A stretch of DNA of 14,055 nt from Methanosarcinales archaeon (GCA_017610505.1 JAFCBX010000033.1:1-14055), one strand, 5' to 3'. Shown: positions 1 through 7,415, counted from the first letter of the stretch. Translations and numbers: made by a program. Notes: generated by a model not told the origin, from the sequence alone.

Positions 1-303
1 TGATGCATGGGTTGTCAGGTTAATATCATTTGCCTTGCTTAATTCTCTTAAAGCCTGCCTGTGATATTTTCCAAACATTCCTGGTGTTTCACCCTGTTGT
101 GAACCACGGCCAGCTCCCATAAACTGTATCTCCATACTGCTTGCTCCTGCCCGTATCTTGCTTGTAATCTCAGGTATGTTTTTGGCTCCAATACCCATTG
201 CCATGGCTATACCTACTTCTTTAACACCAAGAATTTTTTCTTCTGGCTCCCCACTCTTTATATCATAATTCCTATCCATTGGGCTATTATATCCATAAAT
301 CAT
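1..303 (-). CDS. Unknown protein, N-terminal 101 residues (3' end outside window)
   Basis: An open frame reads leftward from an ATG at 303 and is still open at base 1, so only the first 101 residues are seen. The start sits 2 nt after the stop of the 207-aa gene, with a weak Shine-Dalgarno (AAGGT) inside that gene's last codons, so the two are probably co-translated. The visible part begins MIYGYNSPMDRNYDI, has a methionine-rich stretch (VGIAMAMGIGAKN) and ends KANDINLTTHAS. The closing strand-like segment with a histidine loosely recalls the start of a TIM-barrel of the endonuclease IV / xylose isomerase type, but this is a guess from a few residues. No signal peptide or membrane segment is visible. 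I do not recognise the family. It is the last seen gene of a run that starts at ychF. Confidence 0.7.
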   Translation of the reverse strand, partial: MIYGYNSPMDRNYDIKSGEPEEKILGVKEVGIAMAMGIGAKNIPEITSKIRAGASSMEIQFMGAGRGSQQGETPGMFGKYHRQALRELSKANDINLTTHAS

Positions 304-305
304 TT

Positions 306-929
306 TTACCTTAATTTGTATTTATCCTGTATTGATTTAAATATTTGCCTTGCTATATTCAGCTGGTTAGATACTTGCTCATCAATCCTTCCATAAATTC
401 CGCTTTCAATCTCCTGCTGCCTTTCTCTTGCAATAACATTTGCAGCATACGCCATTGTCATCTGCTCCCCTGTGATCCCTGTGCCTTCTCTTGCCTGCTG
501 GTATATGTTTTCTAGTTCCTGCACAACATTTTCTGTTGGCTCTCTTCTCAGTTTATTAGCCAATATCTGGTATTGTCTGTGTGCCTCTAATTCTTCTTTT
601 GTTATTTCTGGTTTTTCTTGCTCAACTGTTTCCTCTAAAGGAATTTCAGCTGTTTCTTCTTCAACATGCCTAACTCTCAAGTCTTTGTATCTTTTTGCTG
701 CAAAAACTTCTTTCTCCTCTGGCGAAAAAAGGCTTTCTATATCAACTGCCTTAATTTGAGGAATTGGCAAATCTTTTATTTTTTCTTTAACATCAATTTC
801 CCTGATAGAATCCTTGATAATCTTTTCTGCTTCATTAATTTCTTTTTTATTTTCTTCCTCAATTTTTTTTAGTCTTTTGATTCTTTCTTCAGGAGATAGT
901 TTTTTTATTCCGTTTAATTTTGTGACCAT
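306..929 (-). CDS. Charged, probably coiled-coil protein of unknown function (207 aa)
   Basis: Not a family I can name. Residues 10-55 are a run of Lys/Glu heptad-like sequence (LSPEERIKRLKKIEEE) that should form a coiled coil. Residues 55-80 hold a proline-containing linker (DLPIPQIKAVDIESLF). Residues 90-115 are strongly acidic, and the last 80 residues look like amphipathic helices (Gln/Glu/Arg rich). There are no cysteines, no signal peptide and no membrane segment, so it is likely a cytoplasmic helical protein that binds a partner. It begins 6 nt after the stop of the 473-aa gene and ends 2 nt before the next gene, so it is the middle cistron of a compact run. The ATG at 929 has only a weak GGTAAT upstream, which suits translational coupling. 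A physical partnership with the 473-aa product is inference from spacing alone. Confidence 0.75.
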   Translation of the reverse strand: MVTKLNGIKKLSPEERIKRLKKIEEENKKEINEAEKIIKDSIREIDVKEKIKDLPIPQIKAVDIESLFSPEEKEVFAAKRYKDLRVRHVEEETAEIPLEETVEQEKPEITKEELEAHRQYQILANKLRREPTENVVQELENIYQQAREGTGITGEQMTMAYAANVIARERQQEIESGIYGRIDEQVSNQLNIARQIFKSIQDKYKLR

Positions 930-935
930 ATTTAA

Positions 936-2357
936 TTACCAAGCTATCATGCCATGAGCTTTTCTGAAGTTCTTATAAATAAGCCACATAGCTGCTGTTG
1001 CTTCATTACCAGCCGTTTTCCTTTCATTATTTTCCTCAAATTTGGATAAGCTTGGCTTATCAGATGCAGAACTTTTTGTTCCTGTAAATGCTGTGCCTAT
1101 TTCTTTAAATCCATTGAATACTGAAGTAAAAGGCTCAAATATTGAATCCTGTTTTTTTATTTCTTCTTTTTTCTTTGTTTCTTCTCCAGCCTCTCTCAAA
1201 TAATTCTCAAACTCTTCTCCAAGGGCTTCCATTGCTGCTGAGATTGAAGGGTCAATCTCTCCGAGAAGCTCCATATCCTCTTTAGCTCGATACGCCTTGT
1301 AATTTTCAATTTCTTTTTCACTCCAGGCATATGCTCTAAGCTTCATATCAACTCGCCCTATATGGGTTGGCCCCCTTTGATAACCCTCGCTTACAAATTT
1401 CATGTCAGGTGTTGTCCTATAATTAAAATTTGCTAAGATGCATGCTTTATATGTAGCATTTTTTGTTTTTCCAGTTGCAGCACTAAATGGAGATTTCTTT
1501 GCAAGAATCTCAATTTCAATCATTGAGCCCTCAAAAGCGCCTATAAGATCAGGGCTGTCCATTTTTTTTTCAGATGAACGCAGCATTTTAATGTATTTGA
1601 GGTATGGCTTCACCCAGCTCATATACATCTTTATCACATCATAGTGCTGTCTTAGAAACTTTAGTGTGAATTTTCTTCTTGTTTTCAGCTCTTTATAGGT
1701 CTGTTCTTTCCATCCAAGAAAAGCCCTTAGCTTTCTTTTCAAAACTTCTTTAACTTTCCTGTTAAATTCAAGCTTATCAACAACCTCATCAACATCCCTG
1801 CTTGTTGCTGGATGCGTGCTAAAGAAAAGGTCTGGCAGAACAGTAAATTCCAATTCACGAGCCATGCCATAAACAGATGCCGGGCTTTTAGCTCCGCCTT
1901 CAACCATGTCAATCCATATACCTTTTAATGTTATTTCAGCGCTTTCCTTGCTTTTGCTGCCTGCATCATAACTGTCTTTATAGTAGCCTAATCTTTCGTC
2001 AAGAACCCTTATTTCCCTGACAAGCTGGAACAGTTCTTTCACCATTTTGCCTATTGTAGCGAGAAATTGCGAGACCTTATCCTGGTAAATTCCGGTTCGC
2101 TGCATTGCAACTCCAAAGAATGCAGAATGCTGTGATGCTGCAAAGACATCCATCAATTTTTCAATATCATTATAACCTAAATCATTTCTTAGAAGATTAA
2201 CTACCCAGAAATAAAACTCTTCAATGGATTGGTTTGGAGATTCAAGGCTTAACCAATACCTCTTTAATGGTTCTGGATATCCTGTTAGGATATTTTTCTG
2301 GAGATGGGCATCCTCAGCTTTTTCTTCCTCAAATTTAAACTCTTTTAAATCTGCCAA
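936..2357 (-). CDS. Unknown soluble protein with TTG start (473 aa)
   Basis: I do not recognise this family. The start is TTG at 2357, chosen because GAGGTGAT sits 5 nt upstream (GAGGTG to TTG) and the next in-frame Met is at residue 69. Residues 1-135 look helical (WVVNLLRNDLGYNDIEKLMD and a heptad-like stretch near 95-125). Residues 195-265 are a basic helical block rich in Lys/Arg (VKEVLKRKLRAFLGW). Residues 280-345 look like mixed beta structure and contain the only cysteine (C306). Residues 390-450 are low-complexity and charged, followed by a short tail ending MIAW. No transmembrane helix or nucleotide-binding motif is visible. It lies 52 nt downstream of ychF with its own BRE/TATA element, so it is probably transcribed separately from ychF and leads the 207-aa and truncated genes. 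Confidence 0.75.
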   Translation of the reverse strand: MADLKEFKFEEEKAEDAHLQKNILTGYPEPLKRYWLSLESPNQSIEEFYFWVVNLLRNDLGYNDIEKLMDVFAASQHSAFFGVAMQRTGIYQDKVSQFLATIGKMVKELFQLVREIRVLDERLGYYKDSYDAGSKSKESAEITLKGIWIDMVEGGAKSPASVYGMARELEFTVLPDLFFSTHPATSRDVDEVVDKLEFNRKVKEVLKRKLRAFLGWKEQTYKELKTRRKFTLKFLRQHYDVIKMYMSWVKPYLKYIKMLRSSEKKMDSPDLIGAFEGSMIEIEILAKKSPFSAATGKTKNATYKACILANFNYRTTPDMKFVSEGYQRGPTHIGRVDMKLRAYAWSEKEIENYKAYRAKEDMELLGEIDPSISAAMEALGEEFENYLREAGEETKKKEEIKKQDSIFEPFTSVFNGFKEIGTAFTGTKSSASDKPSLSKFEENNERKTAGNEATAAMWLIYKNFRKAHGMIAW

Positions 2358-2360
2358 ATC

Positions 2361-2368
2361 ATCACCTC
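2361..2368 (-). promoter_or_regulatory. Strong Shine-Dalgarno that sets the TTG start of the 473-aa gene
   Basis: On the minus strand GAGGTGAT precedes TTG, with 5 nt between GAGGTG and the start. An ATG at 2362-2360 overlaps this site but opens only a five-codon frame (ATG ATT TGG CAG ATT TAA) out of register, so TTG is the supported start. Confidence 0.75.
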
Positions 2369-2390
2369 TAAGTCTTAAATACTTTCTTTT

Positions 2391-2407
2391 GTTTATATTT
2401 CTTTCGG
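2391..2407 (-). promoter_or_regulatory. BRE/TATA promoter for the 473-aa gene cluster
   Basis: Minus-strand CCGAAAGAAATATAAAC combines a BRE-like CCGAAAG with a TATA element AATATAAA centred about 38 bp from the TTG start. Transcription starting about 25 bp downstream would leave a leader of roughly 13 nt, just enough to include the GAGGTGAT ribosome site. The element matches those ahead of the two plus-strand genes at 5056 and 5668. Confidence 0.55.
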
Positions 2408-2409
2408 AT

Positions 2410-3615
2410 TTATTTTCCGCTTATAATCTCAATTACATCTCCATTTTTTAGTAGATGTTCTTTCCCAATTGTTATCCTGTTTTTTACGTCAATTGCCTTT
2501 ATAAAATTTTTTCCAAAATCCGTGTGAAGTCTGTAAGCAAAATCAAGTGCAGTTGTTTTTTTGGGTATTAAAAAACAATCAGGCAAGATATTGCCATCTG
2601 AGTCAGCAAGTTTTGCTCCCACTGGAAATACTGCTATGTATTTTAATAAATCAAAAACAGCAGTATTAATTACCTGCTCCACCCCTGTGCTACCAAAAAC
2701 ATCAAGAAGATTTTTCTTTATGAAGTCAAGCGCATTTTTCTGCTTTTCATTAAGCTTGTCTGGCTCTAAAACCTTAAAATCATTATCACCTGGAATGTAT
2801 TCAATCAAGCCATTTTTTGATGCCTCTTTTAATGCAAGCTCTGATTCTGAACTGCAGCCAATAATCAAATAGTTAGGGAATTCTTTTTTCATCTTTTCAA
2901 GATTTTCTTTAGCAGTTGAAATGTCTATCTTATTTGCAGCAATAATCATTTTCTTTGTTTTTTTTCTTAATTGTATTGCAATCCCTTTTAGGTCCTCTTC
3001 GCTCCATGATAATATATTGTTCCTGTCCAAATCCAGATTGCCTAATACATCCTCAACCATTTCTTCATTAACTTTAAGGCCGCTGAGGTGTTTTGCAATA
3101 TCTTTTACAATTTTTTCCTCATGCTCTTTTTCCTGCTGGACTGCTCTTGCAAACCTATCCCACCCTTTTTTTATCAGCCTTAAATACCACATATCAAGCT
3201 CAACTTCAAGAAATCTTATATCATCGCATGGGTCATATGAGCCAGGTGTTACAGGCTCTCCAAGCTCATTTGTTCCGCCAGATGCATCAACTACATGGAT
3301 TAAAACATCTGCCTGCCTTAAGTCATCAAGAAATTGGTTTCCCATTCCTTTTCCTTCATAAGCTCCAGGAACTAAACCGGCAACATCTATCAAATCAACA
3401 GGAACAAACCTGCTGTGGTTTATGCAATAACCCTCTCTTGGATTGCACTTCACATTAAAGAACTTGTCTGCACATTCTATCCTTACATAACCCATGCCAT
3501 GGTTTGGCTTGATAGTAGCAAAAGGATAATTTTCTATTTGAACATTTGCCAATGTAAGGGCCTTAAAAAATGTGCTCTTTCCAACATTTGCTTTTCCAAC
3601 AACACCGACTAGCAT
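2410..3615 (-). CDS. ychF: YchF/Obg-family GTPase with C-terminal TGS domain
   Basis: A translation-factor GTPase of the Obg/YchF group, expected to work in the cytoplasm with ribosomes. G1/Walker A is GKANVGKST at residues 7-15. The effector region has NYPFATIKPNHG (29-40). G3 is DVAG at 77-80, followed by the family signature GAYEGKGMGNQF (84-95). G4 is NKID at 228-231 and G5 is SSES near 255-258. The last 70 residues are a TGS domain ending KNGDVIEIISGK. The length (401 aa) fits archaeal members. E. coli YchF prefers ATP and has an altered G4 motif; the intact NKID here predicts GTP specificity. The ATG at 3615 has no Shine-Dalgarno, but a TATA box lies 26-27 bp upstream, so the mRNA is probably leaderless. 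It diverges from hisS across a 96-bp promoter region. Confidence 0.95.
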   Translation of the reverse strand: MLVGVVGKANVGKSTFFKALTLANVQIENYPFATIKPNHGMGYVRIECADKFFNVKCNPREGYCINHSRFVPVDLIDVAGLVPGAYEGKGMGNQFLDDLRQADVLIHVVDASGGTNELGEPVTPGSYDPCDDIRFLEVELDMWYLRLIKKGWDRFARAVQQEKEHEEKIVKDIAKHLSGLKVNEEMVEDVLGNLDLDRNNILSWSEEDLKGIAIQLRKKTKKMIIAANKIDISTAKENLEKMKKEFPNYLIIGCSSESELALKEASKNGLIEYIPGDNDFKVLEPDKLNEKQKNALDFIKKNLLDVFGSTGVEQVINTAVFDLLKYIAVFPVGAKLADSDGNILPDCFLIPKKTTALDFAYRLHTDFGKNFIKAIDVKNRITIGKEHLLKNGDVIEIISGK

Positions 3616-3637
3616 TTTATATAAAGACAGCTTAAAT

Positions 3638-3656
3638 ACTATAAATAAGTTTCTAA
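3638..3656 (-). promoter_or_regulatory. ychF promoter (BRE + TATA, leaderless spacing)
   Basis: The minus strand reads AGAAACTTATTTATAGT. The TATA element TTTATAGT (3645-3638) is centred 26.5 bp from the A of the ychF ATG, placing the transcript start on or next to the start codon. No Shine-Dalgarno is present, in agreement. Confidence 0.6.
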
Positions 3657-3670
3657 ATCTTTAAAAACAA

Positions 3671-3684
3671 AAGATTTATTAATA
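3671..3684 (+). promoter_or_regulatory. hisS promoter (probable TATA element)
   Basis: AAGATTTATTAATA lies in the 96-bp divergent gap, with TTTATTAATA centred about 32 bp before the hisS ATG. A weak AGGAA (3698-3702) lies 9 nt before the ATG, so a leader of only a few bases is likely. The exact box is uncertain because the gap is AT-rich throughout and a second TTTAAAAA at 3660-3667 is possible. Confidence 0.4.
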
Positions 3685-3711
3685 TTCAATAAAGACTAGG
3701 AATTAGTTAAA

Positions 3712-5007
3712 ATGCCAAAAGAATTTAAGATTGCAAAGGGAGTAAAGGACTGGTATGGAGAGGATGCCATACTTAGAAATGAGATAAAAGATACTCTGAG
3801 AAGAGTTTTTGAGAGGTACGGCTACAATCCTATTGAAACTCCAATGATTGAAAGATCAGAAACAATTAAATTCAAGGGCGGCCAGGAAATCAAGAAAGAG
3901 ATATTCACTCTTAAAGACCAGGGCAGGAGAGAGCTTGCATTAAGGTTTGACCAGACACTGCCATTGGCAAGGTTTGTTGCATCAAACAAAGATGTAAAGT
4001 TCCCTTTTAAGAGGTATGTTATTGGAGAGGTTTTCAGGGATGGACCAACACAGCCAGAGCAGGGCAGATACAGGGTATTTACACAATGCGATGTTGATAT
4101 TTTAGGTGTAAAAGATATGATTGCAGAGGCAGAATTGCTTGCTCTTGCAGCTGATGTATTTAAAGAGTTGGGATTAGGAAATATCATAATAAAGATCAAC
4201 AACAGAAAGCTGCTTGATGGAATATTGGATTATGCAGGTGTTCCAAGCAGCAAGAAGATTAAAACAATAATAATTCTTGATAAGATGGACAAGATTGGCA
4301 TTGAGGGAGTTAAAAAAGAAATAAAATCATTATTGCCTAAAAATACAGTTGATAAGCTAATTTCTGCAATAACCAAAGCAAAGAACAATGATGGAACCTA
4401 TAAAAAGCTAACAGAGATTATTTCATCAAAAAACAGCAAACAAGGGCTTAATGAAATAAAACAATTGCTGGATTATTCAAATGGCTTAAAGTTTGTTGAA
4501 TTTGACCCAAGTCTTGCACGCGGTCTTGATTATTACACTGGAACAACAATTGAGGTATTTCTCAAAGACAGGTCTGTTGTTAGGTCAGCTGTTCTTGCAG
4601 GGGGCAGATTTGATAATATGATTGGCACTTTTTCTGGCGGCAAACAAGAAATTCCTGCAGTCGGATTCTCTTTTGGCCTTGAAAGAATTGCAATGATTTT
4701 GAAGGATATTAAAAAGGATATTAAATCATCAAATACAGAATTATATCTTATCCCAATAAACACAGCAAAAGAATGTTTAAAAATTGCTCGTTCTTTAAGA
4801 AATCAGGGATTAAATATAGATATGGAATTGAAAGGAAAGAGAATGGGCCAGGCAATAACATATGCAGTTTCATTAGGCATTCCTTATGTTGGAATTATTG
4901 GTGAGGATGAGTTAAAGGAAGATTCAATTACAATAAAAAACCTAAAGACAAGGGAGCAGAAGAAAATCAGGATTAATAACGTGTATAAATATTTAAAAGC
5001 AAAATAA
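3712..5007 (+). CDS. hisS: Histidyl-tRNA synthetase
   Basis: A class II aminoacyl-tRNA synthetase charging tRNA-His with histidine using ATP. The N-terminal catalytic core shows motif 2 as GEVFRDGPTQPEQGRYRVF (residues 105-123), with R109 the expected ATP-contacting arginine. The histidine-binding signature is LARGLDYYTG (268-277). Motif 3 is GFSFGLERI (318-326). Residues 160-260 form the HisRS insertion domain, and 341-420 the anticodon-binding domain (TELYLIPIN, MELKGKRMGQAI, YVGIIGEDEL). The 431-aa length is normal and all key motifs are intact. It is the first plus-strand gene after the divergent promoter. The next gene starts 48 nt downstream with its own promoter, so hisS is probably monocistronic. 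A T-rich stretch after the stop could end transcription. Confidence 0.97.
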   Translation: MPKEFKIAKGVKDWYGEDAILRNEIKDTLRRVFERYGYNPIETPMIERSETIKFKGGQEIKKEIFTLKDQGRRELALRFDQTLPLARFVASNKDVKFPFKRYVIGEVFRDGPTQPEQGRYRVFTQCDVDILGVKDMIAEAELLALAADVFKELGLGNIIIKINNRKLLDGILDYAGVPSSKKIKTIIILDKMDKIGIEGVKKEIKSLLPKNTVDKLISAITKAKNNDGTYKKLTEIISSKNSKQGLNEIKQLLDYSNGLKFVEFDPSLARGLDYYTGTTIEVFLKDRSVVRSAVLAGGRFDNMIGTFSGGKQEIPAVGFSFGLERIAMILKDIKKDIKSSNTELYLIPINTAKECLKIARSLRNQGLNIDMELKGKRMGQAITYAVSLGIPYVGIIGEDELKEDSITIKNLKTREQKKIRINNVYKYLKAK

Positions 5008-5016
5008 TTATTTGTT

Positions 5017-5034
5017 TTCGAAAGTTTTATAAAC
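5017..5034 (+). promoter_or_regulatory. Promoter of paralogue A (BRE + TATA, leaderless spacing)
   Basis: TTCGAAAGTTTTATAAAC. The TATA element TTTATAAA (5026-5033) is centred 26.5 bp before the ATG at 5056 and is preceded by a BRE-like CGAAAG. The gene has no Shine-Dalgarno, so a leaderless transcript is expected. It is nearly the same as the promoter of paralogue B at 5629. Confidence 0.65.
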
Positions 5035-5055
5035 AATTCTAGCAATATTTCTCTT

Positions 5056-5628
5056 ATGGCAATTTTAGCAGCTGAGTTTAGGATAAAAAATAAGGGAACT
5101 TTTGACCTTAAAGGGTTATATGAATACCTTCATTTATGGGTGGTTGAAGAGGGATATGCAAGTTCTAGCGACCCAAAATTCCCAGAAGTTTTTCATAGCC
5201 AGCATGAATTTGGCAAGGGGCTCAAAGAGCATATTATCTGGTGGAGGCTTGAAAAAATCCCCAATAATAGTACGTATTACAAATATGAAATAGATCTTGA
5301 TTGGCGTACTGTAGCTATTAGAGATGTGGAAACTGTATATCAGGGGAAAAAATTAAAATTAGCAAACGGAGAACTTCAAATATATGTTTATGCAAGAATA
5401 GTTCCTGACTACAGGGAAACATGGAGCAAACATTGGCTTTTAAAATATTTTAATGCTCTTTACTGGAAGGTTATTATGAAGTCAAATCTTGAAAAGCACA
5501 AGCTTGAGCTTTATAGGGAGGCTTATAGGTTGCAGGAAACAATAAAAGACTACTGGAAACTAATGCCCGGCACCGAAGAACCAGAGCATGAAGGCGGATT
5601 CTGGCCGCAGGAAGGAATTGGCGAGTAA
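5056..5628 (+). CDS. Paralogue A of a three-gene unknown family (190 aa)
   Basis: An unrecognised family present in three tandem copies here. Shared features, by eye, are: an N-terminal KGTFDLKGLYEYLHLW (13-28), equivalent to KG-x-FD...LY...W in the sisters; an aromatic mixed segment HIIWWRLEKI then YYKYEIDLDW; then RDVETVYQGKKLKL; then a terminal helical block beginning around DYRETWSKHWLLKYF and continuing to IKDYW. Copy A differs in having a longer loop after residue 30 and an acidic, Pro/Gly-rich tail (EEPEHEGGFWPQEG). There is no signal peptide, membrane helix or nucleotide motif, and Trp/Tyr content is high. The start is supported by the leaderless promoter 26.5 bp upstream and by all three copies beginning Met-Ala at nearly the same place. 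Function unknown. Confidence 0.8.
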   Translation: MAILAAEFRIKNKGTFDLKGLYEYLHLWVVEEGYASSSDPKFPEVFHSQHEFGKGLKEHIIWWRLEKIPNNSTYYKYEIDLDWRTVAIRDVETVYQGKKLKLANGELQIYVYARIVPDYRETWSKHWLLKYFNALYWKVIMKSNLEKHKLELYREAYRLQETIKDYWKLMPGTEEPEHEGGFWPQEGIGE

Positions 5629-5650
5629 TTCGAAAGCTTTATATATAAAC
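5629..5650 (+). promoter_or_regulatory. Promoter of paralogue B (BRE + TATA, leaderless spacing)
   Basis: Begins TTCGAAAGCTTTATATA directly after the stop codon of paralogue A. The TATA element TTTATATA (5638-5645) is centred 26.5 bp before the ATG at 5668, the same spacing as for paralogue A, and the BRE-like TTCGAAAG is identical. No Shine-Dalgarno precedes the ATG. Confidence 0.65.
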
Positions 5651-5667
5651 ATAATAGGTTTAGGTTT

Positions 5668-6192
5668 ATGGCAAACTATAATCTTCCACAAGAAATTCTT
5701 AAGTTTAAGGGAATTTTTGATATGGAGCTTCTTTATAAAACCATGAGGGACTGGCTTACAAGAAGAGATTATTATTTTGAAGAGCCCACTTACAAATGCA
5801 AGCCAAATCCCCTGGGTGGAAAAGAGGATGAAATTACCTGGAAAGCTTATAGGAAGGAAACAGATTATTTTAAATTCTGGATAGTTATTGATTTTCATAC
5901 ATGGGAGCGCAAGGATATTGAGGTTATTGAAAAAGGCAAGAAGAAGAAGATGAACCAGGCAAGGATGACAATATACTTTGATAGCTATGTTGAGTCAGAC
6001 TGGCAGAAAAGATGGAATAAGAGCCCTTTTTTGGCATGGCTGAATAATCTTTATGAAAAATACATTATCAAGCAAGAAATTGATAATATATATACTGATA
6101 AATTATATTATTATGTCCTTAAACTGCATAATATTACAAAGGAGTGTTTGGGAATGGAAGCAAAAGGTTCAGAATATGGGGATGTGTGGTAA
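5668..6192 (+). CDS. Paralogue B of a three-gene unknown family (174 aa)
   Basis: Middle copy of the array. The N-terminal signature is FKGIFDMELLYKTMRDWL (residues 13-30). The middle has EITWKAYRKETDYFKFWIVID and KDIEVIEKGKKKKMNQARM. The C-terminal half has DSYVESDWQKRW, FLAWLNNLYEKYII and a final helix to about KECL, with a short extension ending GDVW. It is most like copy C in MNQ/LNQ and FDSYVESDW/FDGYLTTDY, and more distant from A. The protein is rich in Lys, Tyr and Trp, soluble, and has one mid-protein Cys and one near the end. It has its own leaderless promoter but its stop is only 2 nt before copy C, so B, C and the cysteine-cluster gene probably share a transcript. Function unknown. 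Confidence 0.8.
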   Translation: MANYNLPQEILKFKGIFDMELLYKTMRDWLTRRDYYFEEPTYKCKPNPLGGKEDEITWKAYRKETDYFKFWIVIDFHTWERKDIEVIEKGKKKKMNQARMTIYFDSYVESDWQKRWNKSPFLAWLNNLYEKYIIKQEIDNIYTDKLYYYVLKLHNITKECLGMEAKGSEYGDVW

Positions 6193-6194
6193 AA

Positions 6195-6695
6195 ATGGCT
6201 GAAAGAGAGAAAATTATTGATGAGTTAAGGTTAGATTATGAGGGTCTTTTTGATGTGAATGAGCTTTATCTGACAATAGACAAATGGTTCAGGGAAAAAC
6301 AATATGATAAGAGAGAGCTAAAAAATATAGAGCATGTAAAGCCAGAGGGGAAATTCATTGAGCTCTGGATAATGCCATGGAAGAAAATTACAGACTATGC
6401 AAAAATTGAGATAAAGATAAGAATACTTATGTCAGACATAAAAGAAGTAGAGGTTGAAAAAGATAAGCATAAGGTTAAATTAAACCAGGGCAGGATACAG
6501 ATGGTTTTTGATGGGTATCTCACAACAGACTATGAAAATAAATGGGAAGGAAAGCCAACTTATGTATTCTTGAGGACAATATTTGACAAATTTATCTATA
6601 AGGGCTATACTGCCAGATTCCAAAGCCAAGTTGCTGAAGATGTTAATCACCTTCATACAACAATTAAGTCATTCTTAAACCTTTACAGGTTTTAA
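6195..6695 (+). CDS. Paralogue C of a three-gene unknown family (166 aa)
   Basis: Third copy. The ATG at 6195 (MAEREKII) is preferred over an in-frame ATG at 6144 because the latter lies inside paralogue B and adds 17 residues with no counterpart in the sisters, all of which begin Met-Ala 12-15 residues before the KG/EG-x-FD motif. Here that motif is YEGLFDVNELYLTIDKWF (15-32). Later matches are IELWIMPWKKITDYAKIEI, IKEVEVEKDKHKVKLNQGRI, MVFDGYLTTDYENKW and FLRTIFDKFIYK. It lacks the C-terminal extensions of A and B. It begins 2 nt after B and is followed 3 nt later by the cysteine-cluster gene; a weak GGT lies before the ATG, so coupling with B is likely. Function unknown. Confidence 0.8.
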   Translation: MAEREKIIDELRLDYEGLFDVNELYLTIDKWFREKQYDKRELKNIEHVKPEGKFIELWIMPWKKITDYAKIEIKIRILMSDIKEVEVEKDKHKVKLNQGRIQMVFDGYLTTDYENKWEGKPTYVFLRTIFDKFIYKGYTARFQSQVAEDVNHLHTTIKSFLNLYRF

Positions 6696-6698
6696 TAA

Positions 6699-7415
6699 AT
6701 GAGGGCAAGCTTTAAGTGCAGGAATTGCGGAAAATGCTGCAATGCATTCTATACCCAGATAAATGTTACAATTGGAGATTTAATAAGGATTTCTAATTTT
6801 TTAGAAAAGCCAGTTAGTTATGTTCTCAAGAATTTTGTTGGAATAAATCCCTTTGGAGATCCAAAAAATCCAACAAAGTTCAGCTATGAGCTTGGGGTTA
6901 ACATGCCATGCTTGTTGCGCAAAAATGAAAAATGCTCTGTTTATAAGGCAAGGCCATTGAACTGCCGTTTATTTCCGTACTGGGTTTTGGTTCAGGCATT
7001 TGTTTTTAATCAGAACAAAATAATTGATAAATCATACAAATGCATGAATAATCTTAAATTAGGAAGGGATAAAATAAAGAAATATTCTGGTTATTCTAAA
7101 GTAATTGGAGATATACTGATACAGGAGGCCTCTTTAACAGACAACATACTCTACAAACTCAATATTAAACATTCAGTAGATTTATCTAAAAACAAGGATT
7201 ATCAAGAGCTAGTTGCTAAGTACAAAAACAAAAAAACCAGCAGTTCATTAAAACAGCTTGAAACAGAGAAAATAAGATTGGCCAAAATAATATTTGGAAA
7301 GCTCAAGGATTCTGATATTAGGGTTATTGAAGACGAGGCCAGGAAACCTTTTTTACTGAAAATAGTTGAAAACAATACAAAAAGATTAGAAGAAGCAGAA
7401 AATATTCTGATTTAA
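6699..7415 (+). CDS. YkgJ-type CxxCxxCC cysteine-cluster protein
   Basis: A member of the CxxCxxCC (YkgJ / UPF0153) family, thought to bind a zinc ion or Fe-S cluster; its biochemical role is unsettled. The N-terminal cluster is CRNCGKCC (C7, C10, C13, C14). The second set is CLLRKNEKCSVYKARPLNC (C71, C79, C89), followed by the typical RLFPYW. A further Cys is at 115 (YKCMNN). Residues 125-238 are a family-external, Lys-rich helical extension with no recognised domain, longer than in minimal members. There is no signal peptide, so it is cytoplasmic. It starts 3 nt after paralogue C (after two stop codons in a row), so it is co-transcribed with the paralogue array. Its stop overlaps that of the convergent yhbY-like gene. 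Confidence 0.85.
   Translation: MRASFKCRNCGKCCNAFYTQINVTIGDLIRISNFLEKPVSYVLKNFVGINPFGDPKNPTKFSYELGVNMPCLLRKNEKCSVYKARPLNCRLFPYWVLVQAFVFNQNKIIDKSYKCMNNLKLGRDKIKKYSGYSKVIGDILIQEASLTDNILYKLNIKHSVDLSKNKDYQELVAKYKNKKTSSSLKQLETEKIRLAKIIFGKLKDSDIRVIEDEARKPFLLKIVENNTKRLEEAENILI

Noticed and set aside
2345..2362. ATG at 2362 overlapping the 473-aa gene start
   Set aside because: It opens only five codons before TAA, out of frame; the Shine-Dalgarno spacing favours TTG.
5008..5018. T-rich stretch after hisS as a terminator feature
   Set aside because: T-runs are common throughout this AT-rich sequence and this one merges with the next promoter, so it is not specific enough to annotate.
6144..6194. 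Upstream ATG at 6144 for paralogue C
   Set aside because: It lies inside paralogue B and adds 17 residues not shared by the sister copies; ATG at 6195 aligns with their Met-Ala starts.
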